The position numbers and the translations under genes are program-made. The notes beneath the pieces are model-generated. The model was not told where the DNA came from. It saw only the letters and a program-made list of their open reading frames with translations, and did no database searches. Below are positions 54,139-59,246 of a stretch of DNA of 59,246 nt, piece by piece (position 1 is the stretch's first letter; every line of letters begins with the position of its first letter). Location of the stretch: positions 1-59,246 of the forward strand of contig CAZOMV010000023.1 of the NCBI GenBank assembly GCA_964580995.1, read 5' to 3'. Source of the DNA: JAKJEP01 sp964580995. GTDB taxonomy: Bacteria; Planctomycetota; Phycisphaerae; Sedimentisphaerales; SM23-30.

Positions 54139-54891
54139 TTATGCTTTTGCCATTCGCCGGGCAACAATCCTTTCCGCCGGCAATTCCTCAATCCGTGGCG
54201 GATTCAACTGCTGTTCCAGCAGCAGATCTTCCAGATCGCCGGCGATATTTTCCTCCTGTAAATGATCCATAAATTCTTCCGCAAATTTCAGCCGCTGCTG
54301 GGCAATCTTCCGCACCGACTCAAACCGGAAACTTTCCCGCAGTCGGGCCGTCCAGTAATCATACTCTACCTTCCGCTTCCAGCTGGCCAGTGCATCCGAA
54401 GCCCCAAACCCATGAAACACATACCGGCGAAATTCATTGAACAGCCCGATCGCACCCATATCATCCAGATTCCGTGCATCCGAAAGAATCATCGCCTCGA
54501 CCAGCCGCGTTTCCCGCTTGCCCGACTCAATGATAATCCCGCAAACTTTGCTGATCTGGGCCACATCCAGCACTCCCTCCAGCTTCTCCTGTACCAGTTG
54601 CGCCGAAAAATCCCGCAAATCTTCATCCGTCAGATCTGCCAGCACCATCCGTGCGACCCGGTCCTCCTGGCTGGCATACCGGGCAAAACCCGTATCTCGA
54701 AAGATCGCCGCAATGTTCAGACTCTCCCGATCAATATGAAACGAATGAACATCATTCAACTGGGCGATATTGCCGCAATGCCGCAACACCCGCGAATACC
54801 GATCAATCAAATACCGATCCGGCTTGCCTTTAAGTGTCGGAACCGCAAGGACTTGCTCGGCAAGCTCCTTGATGACGGATAGATCAGCCAT
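54139..54891 (-). CDS. HD-superfamily-like protein with degenerate HD motif
   Basis: A 250-residue protein from the ATG at 54891 (GGAGG upstream). It resembles HD phosphohydrolases: 'VLRHCGNIA' (His), 'LNIAAIFRDTGF' where HD is changed to RD, and 'MILSDARNLDDMGAIGLF' (late Asp, as in YedJ-type). The catalytic HD pair is thus incomplete, so a structural or regulatory role is possible. It is embedded between mqnC and mqnX, suggesting a link to menaquinone synthesis. Confidence 0.6.
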   Translation of the reverse strand: MADLSVIKELAEQVLAVPTLKGKPDRYLIDRYSRVLRHCGNIAQLNDVHSFHIDRESLNIAAIFRDTGFARYASQEDRVARMVLADLTDEDLRDFSAQLVQEKLEGVLDVAQISKVCGIIIESGKRETRLVEAMILSDARNLDDMGAIGLFNEFRRYVFHGFGASDALASWKRKVEYDYWTARLRESFRFESVRKIAQQRLKFAEEFMDHLQEENIAGDLEDLLLEQQLNPPRIEELPAERIVARRMAKA

Positions 54892-55002
54892 CACAACCTC
54901 CATGTCAGGAATAGAAATACCAAATCACTGATAACGATTTGGTAGCTATCGGCAGTTAATCCGATTTTTCTTGAAAATTAATCTTGCAGGAAGACTTTAA
55001 CC

Positions 55003-56088
55003 TTATTCAACCGGATTGTAGTAATAATCCCGTTGCACCGCCTGAAAACCCGCCCGGCAAATCAACCCACGCAACTGCTCCAACCGCAGCCGATACGCCG
55101 TTCCCGCCGCCGCCACCACATTTTCCTCCATCATCAGCGATCCCAGATCATTGCACCCCATCAGCAGGCTCAACTGCCCAATGGCTGGCCCCTGCGTAAC
55201 CCAGGAAGCCTGATGATTGGCGATATTGTCCAGGAAAATCCGCGTCAGGGCCGTCATCTTCAACTGCTCAAACGCCCCCGCCAGATGCAGTTCCCCCGCC
55301 GGACTCCTCCCGGCCAGCCGTGTCTGACCCGGCTGAAACGGCCAGCACGTAAACGCCGTAAAAATCCCACCCTGCCCATTCCGCTGCCGATTCGCCAGCG
55401 ACTCATCCTGCAGCCCCCGTACTCGCTCCAGATGCTCGAACCGTTCCGCCACCGTCTCCACATGCCCGAACATCATCGTGGCCGTCGTACACATCCCCTG
55501 CCCATGCGCCGCCCGCATTACCGCCAGCCACTGAGCCGCTGAGCATTTCCCTGGCGCAATGATCCGCCGCACCCGGTCCACCAGAATCTCTGCCCCCCCG
55601 CCCGGAATCGAATCCAGCCCAGCCGTTCGCAGCCGCTCCAGCACCATCTCCAGCGGCATCCCGAAATGCTCCGCAAAAAACACCAGCTCCGGCGGCGAAA
55701 ATCCGTGAATATGCAGCCCGGGAAATTCTCCTTTGATCTTCCCCAATAGCCCCTCATACCATGCCAGCGGCAGTTCCGGATTCATCCCCCCTTGCAGCAA
55801 AATCTGCGTCCCCCCGATTGCCGTCAACTCTTGAATCTTCCGGCCTATTTGCTCCATCCCCAGCGTATAAGCCCGCGGATCTTTTGGGGGCACACTAAAA
55901 GCACAAAACGCACACCGCGTCCTGCACACATTGGTATAATTGATATTGCGTTCGATCACATAGGTCCGCCGATCCGCCGGATGAAATCGCCCTGCTGCCT
56001 CCGCCGCCCGTCGGGCCAGTTCATGCAGCGAACAACCCTGATACAGCTCCAGCGCCTGCTCGACAGACACCCGATCCCTCACCGCCAT
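55003..56088 (-). CDS. mqnC: Cyclic dehypoxanthinyl futalosine synthase
   Basis: A 361-residue radical-SAM enzyme. The cluster motif is 'NVCRTRCAFCAF' (CxxxCxxC, preceded by 'RNINYT'). 'GGTQILLQGGMNPELPLAWYE' and 'HGFSPPELVFFAEH' are characteristic of MqnC. It cyclises dehypoxanthine futalosine to the cyclic form in menaquinone synthesis. MqnE is the closest alternative, but 'INYTN' and the partner motifs favour MqnC. It starts 4 bp after mqnA. Confidence 0.9.
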   Translation of the reverse strand: MAVRDRVSVEQALELYQGCSLHELARRAAEAAGRFHPADRRTYVIERNINYTNVCRTRCAFCAFSVPPKDPRAYTLGMEQIGRKIQELTAIGGTQILLQGGMNPELPLAWYEGLLGKIKGEFPGLHIHGFSPPELVFFAEHFGMPLEMVLERLRTAGLDSIPGGGAEILVDRVRRIIAPGKCSAAQWLAVMRAAHGQGMCTTATMMFGHVETVAERFEHLERVRGLQDESLANRQRNGQGGIFTAFTCWPFQPGQTRLAGRSPAGELHLAGAFEQLKMTALTRIFLDNIANHQASWVTQGPAIGQLSLLMGCNDLGSLMMEENVVAAAGTAYRLRLEQLRGLICRAGFQAVQRDYYYNPVE

Positions 56089-56092
56089 CTTC

Positions 56093-56950
56093 TCAGCCTC
56101 CCACCGCTTGCTCGGCGGCGGAAAAACCCGCCTCCCGATATGGATAAAATCGCATCACCCGATTCCTCTCGGTCAGCTTCAACTGATACGCCAACTCATA
56201 AAACCGCGACAAGCCCGCCCGCTCCCGCTCCCCGAATTCAAACCGAATATTCTTCGCAAAATACTTCCGCCCCGCCGCCCGCGAAAAACCATGCTCCGGC
56301 CCATATCGATCGATTATTGTATCCAGATTTCGCATCCCATCCGCAAACGCCTCCCGTAAAATCTGCACCAGCAAATCGCTATTTTCCTTCTCCGCCAACG
56401 CCCAGAACGCATATACAAATGGCAGGCCCGTCCACTGTGTCCACGCCCCCCCCAAATCCAACTGATACGCCCAATCCCCCCCCAATTGCGGCAAAACCTT
56501 ATCCCCGATCAGCAGCACCGATTCACCTTCTTCCGCCCGGTCGGCCAGCGGCTCCACCGCCAGCTCCCTGCCGTACAGCCCCCGCCACAAAATCCGCGCC
56601 AGCACCACCGACGTATGCGAATCCGTATCGCAATAAATTTTCGCTACCCGCTCCAGCGGAATCCGCGAAAAAATCCGCACCGTCAAAACCTTCCCACACG
56701 AACCAATCACCGAAACCGGCAAAATCAGCCAGTCCGCGCCCGTCCTTTGATAATCGATACTCGGCAGCAGCGCTGTATCCACCCGCCTTTCCGCCAGCGC
56801 CTCTGCCAACCGGGCCGGTACCTCCCGCACTAATTCCACCCTTTCATCCTGATCGAGCCGGTAGATCAGCGGCCGGGCGTTAAAAAAACGCACCGCCCCC
56901 ACCCGAAACCGACCGGCTCGCTCCATCGTCTTATGTACCTTAACATCCAT
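56093..56950 (-). CDS. mqnA: Chorismate dehydratase
   Basis: A 285-residue periplasmic-binding-protein-like enzyme that converts chorismate to 3-enolpyruvylbenzoate, the first step of the futalosine pathway. 'RVGAVRFFNARPLIYRL' at the N-terminus, 'ALLPSIDYQR' and 'YCDTDSHTSVVLARILW' are MqnA signatures. An alternative start is the ATG at 56926. It is the first gene of mqnA-mqnC-HD-mqnX. Confidence 0.9.
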   Translation of the reverse strand: MDVKVHKTMERAGRFRVGAVRFFNARPLIYRLDQDERVELVREVPARLAEALAERRVDTALLPSIDYQRTGADWLILPVSVIGSCGKVLTVRIFSRIPLERVAKIYCDTDSHTSVVLARILWRGLYGRELAVEPLADRAEEGESVLLIGDKVLPQLGGDWAYQLDLGGAWTQWTGLPFVYAFWALAEKENSDLLVQILREAFADGMRNLDTIIDRYGPEHGFSRAAGRKYFAKNIRFEFGERERAGLSRFYELAYQLKLTERNRVMRFYPYREAGFSAAEQAVGG

Positions 56951-57106
56951 AATAACTTCACATTATAGCAGTTTCATCCCGGAATACAATATTTTGTCCC
57001 CTGCAAAAAATCCAAAACACAGCTTGCAAATCTACGCACTATCCGTACAATGCATTTTTCGATCTATCGCTGGGATACCGGTTGTTAGTTTGTAGTACTG
57101 GAAAAC

Positions 57107-57850
57107 ATGAAAAAGAAAATTGCTGATAATTTAAAACGGATTCGGGATAACATCGCCGACGCCTGTGCCCGGACCAGGCGTCAACCCGAGGATGTTCGCC
57201 TCATCGCGGTAACCAAAACCGTTGAACCCGACATCATCCGCAACGTCCTCGAACTCAACATCGCCGACCTCGGTGAAGCCAAAGTACAGGATCTTCTCCA
57301 GCGAAACGCCATCATTGAAGAGTCTATCCATCGCCGAACTGAACTAGGTACCGCCGAAAATTCCCCGCCCCGCCCCCGGCCTCGCTGGCATATGATCGGC
57401 CACCTCCAGCGGAACAAAGTGAAACAACTGCTCCCTATCGTCACTCTGATTCACTCCGTGGACTCGCTCCGCCTGGCCGAAGAAATCAATACCATGGCTG
57501 CCAAACTCGGACTGGCCAATAAAGTCAAAATCCTCCTCGAAGTCAACACCAGCCAGGAAAAGCAAAAGTTCGGCCTGGCTGTCGGTGCCGTCACCGCCAT
57601 GGCCGATCAAATCCAAACCCTGCCCAATCTCCAGTTGATCGGCCTGATGACCATGGCTCCCCTCACCGAGGATCCGCAAACCCCCCGCTTCTGCTTCGCC
57701 CGGCTCCGGGAAATCTTCGAAGAAATGCGGGGCATCAAAGTAGTCGGACCCGAATTCAAACACCTCTCCATGGGCATGAGCCAGGACTACATCCAGGCCG
57801 TCGAAGAAGGCGCCACCTTCCTCCGCATCGGCTCCGCCCTCTTTCAGTAA
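57107..57850 (+). CDS. yggS: YggS-family PLP-binding protein
   Basis: A 247-residue TIM-barrel pyridoxal-phosphate-binding homeostasis protein. PLP Lys lies in 'LIAVTKTVEPD' (about 40); 'WHMIGHLQRNKVKQL' and 'LKHLSMGMSQDYIQAVEEGATFLRIGSALF' (here 'FKHLSMGMSQDY...') are family signatures. It buffers PLP and affects amino-acid balance. It diverges from mqnA. Confidence 0.92.
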   Translation: MKKKIADNLKRIRDNIADACARTRRQPEDVRLIAVTKTVEPDIIRNVLELNIADLGEAKVQDLLQRNAIIEESIHRRTELGTAENSPPRPRPRWHMIGHLQRNKVKQLLPIVTLIHSVDSLRLAEEINTMAAKLGLANKVKILLEVNTSQEKQKFGLAVGAVTAMADQIQTLPNLQLIGLMTMAPLTEDPQTPRFCFARLREIFEEMRGIKVVGPEFKHLSMGMSQDYIQAVEEGATFLRIGSALFQ

Positions 57851-58679
57851 AGATCCACATTTCGGACCTCACCCAATTTTTCGTTTTAAAAAAATGGCTG
57901 TAAGTTGTTATTTTCCGGGACGGGAAATTGATGTAAGTGCTTATTTTGCGTTGAAAAGCGTAGTCCCATAATAAAGTAGCGGTTATAACGATTATAACGT
58001 TTGGGTATGATTTTTGGTAAGATGGGTAAGAAATTTGGTAATTTGTAACGGTTAGGTTTAGTTGGTAAATGTTGAAGAAAGTATAACAAAACATGAATAA
58101 AGTACTATAAAAGTATAGCAAAACATATGGTAAACATGAGTAAAATATAGGTAAAAGTGAACGGTTTTGGCACGTGGCAATGAAAAAAATTACGAATTAT
58201 GAATTATGAATTACGAGTTACGAATTAAGGGAGGGCAAGATTGCCCATATTAATCAGATTGGCAAAGGTAAGATAGTGTGGATAGGTAATATCTAAATTC
58301 TAATATCTAACTTCTAAACAATGTCAAAATTCAGAAATGTGAATTTCCAAAAGAAGATTTTCGGTCGAGATGGACAAAAAAGACTGGCTCACCGTCTCAT
58401 GGAGTTGGAGGGTGGGACGATTGGTTGGAAGAGTTTTCCGGCTCGGGCGTATAGAATGGCGGTTTCCCCCCCGTGGAAGAGATGCAGGCTGGACTGAGAG
58501 TCTCATTTTTACGCAGCGGGCGTTATACCATATCGACGGTTCCCATCGCCCAACGGGCGTTCCCCCGGTTCATCCCATAAGAACACCTATTCCCTGCCAT
58601 CGATTTTGCTGTTCCTGGTATAATCCGAGCCTCTCTTGAAAACGGCCAGGGAATAGCAGAATCTGGATTTACGAAAATA
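57851..58679. other. Non-coding, AT-rich region with repeats
   Basis: No supported gene in 829 bp. It holds the second copy of the 56-bp repeat, several GGTAA words (58015-58070), a tandem AAAGTATARCAAAACAT pair (58078-58130) and runs of GAATTATGAATTACGA (58190-58230). Plus-strand frames after 58370 are low-quality and not supported. Confidence 0.55.
57900..57955 (+). repeat. Dispersed 56-bp repeat, copy 2
   Basis: Shares 48 of 56 bases with 51701-51756 (see copy 1), in the non-coding region after yggS. Confidence 0.8.
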
Positions 58680-59204
58680 TTACTTTTTTATGACAAACAA
58701 CGGGTACTGCCCCCATCGCCCCATACGATGAGGGAATCGATCCTCCAACCAATAAATAAATCTTAGAATTAACTTTCCAAATAACCATTTGTGAATAAAC
58801 ATTTTGGTAAACCGGGTATTCACACTTCTCCAGCATAAAACATCTATTTCAAATCCCCAATCATGCTGGGTAAAGTATTTATAATTATGAGCATGAAAAT
58901 ATAGTGGGAGTATTTTTTCAGAAGCATCTCCCCTTTGAGATATTGCATTTTCCGATTTTGATTTTCTAATCCCCTTTTTTATGGGGTAAACTATTTTGCG
59001 TATAAACTTTGTTATGACGAAGGGGGAAAGTGCGATTTTCATTAGAAAGGAATGAGTTCCCCAACTGTAGATAACCGCAGAAGAGGAGCCAGGCGTCAAA
59101 ACTCGATAAAACTCCTGCAATGCGATAGATTGCTGTTCTGCGGGAACATGATAAACGGTATGCAAGGAGATTACCGCATCCATGGTATTATCTGAATTAG
59201 TCAA
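58680..59204 (-). pseudogene. SAM-dependent methyltransferase, C-terminal part
   Basis: A 174-residue tail of a class-I methyltransferase: 'MDAVISLHTVYHVPAEQQSIALQEFYRVLTPG' is the usual post-motif helix and strand region. The SAM-binding motif I is missing. Upstream, the same frame has 'IYRLMSD' then TAA (59210-59208) then 'VLTNSDNTMDAV', which reads like a continuous domain broken by a stop codon. It is either a pseudogene or a gene cut by the window edge with a sequence error. Confidence 0.55.
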
Positions 59205-59246
59205 GACTTAATCTGACATTAACCGATAGATAAGAGGTAAAGGTTG

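Noticed and set aside
58370..58639. Plus-strand 89-codon frame and overlapping minus-strand frame
   Set aside because: No motif or start signal; probably non-coding.

Overview
The window looks like a chromosomal contig from an anaerobic, carbohydrate-degrading planctomycete-like bacterium, probably of the Phycisphaerae type. I infer this from a PEP-CTERM secreted protein, a run of secreted glycosidases, a trimeric [FeFe]-hydrogenase, the futalosine route to menaquinone, and mixed GC content. It is scaffolded sequence: there is a 100-N gap at 21048-21147 and a 10-N gap at 34125-34134. No rRNA, CRISPR array or classical insertion sequence was seen.

Layout. 1-2560: an AT-rich pair of genes (a HEPN-type protein and an ADP-ribosyltransferase-like protein), then a GIY-YIG nuclease gene set among four short palindromic repeats. 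2560-8594: a leftward leucine operon, leuL(leader peptide)-leuA-leuC-(small membrane ORF)-leuD-leuB-gcvT-like. 8788-13387: a divergent hydBAC operon. 13483: tRNA-Gly(CCC).

13513-28667: a 15.1-kb integrative phage-like element inserted in the 3' half of that tRNA gene, bounded by a 44-bp direct repeat. All its genes read leftward. It carries a tRNA-type integrase with an excisionase-like gene, a DnaB helicase and replication-initiator genes, and a tail module with a probable programmed -1 frameshift. No terminase, portal or capsid gene is visible. At the far end are three tandem paralogous tyrosine recombinases with unusual catalytic residues. Both recombinase units are preceded by leaders with the same interleaved (pseudoknot-like) pairing plan.

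28686-38000: a plant-polysaccharide cluster (GH127, two GH36, a pectate-lyase-like protein). 38008-43619: housekeeping genes (hisH, two OmpA-type lipoproteins, lapA-like, prepilin peptidase, phosphoesterase, argG). 43912-51691: a PEP-CTERM SBBP-repeat protein, a purine permease, then GH27, a sugar porter and a sialidase-like enzyme. 51780-57850: lexA, a menaquinone (futalosine) operon (mqnA-mqnC-HD-deaminase) and yggS. The right end holds non-coding sequence and a methyltransferase fragment.

The strongest candidates for something undescribed are the integrative element (recombinase trio, paired leader architecture, tail genes without head genes), the leuL attenuator, the HEPN/ART pair, and a host-only, strand-biased CCCCCCTAC word.
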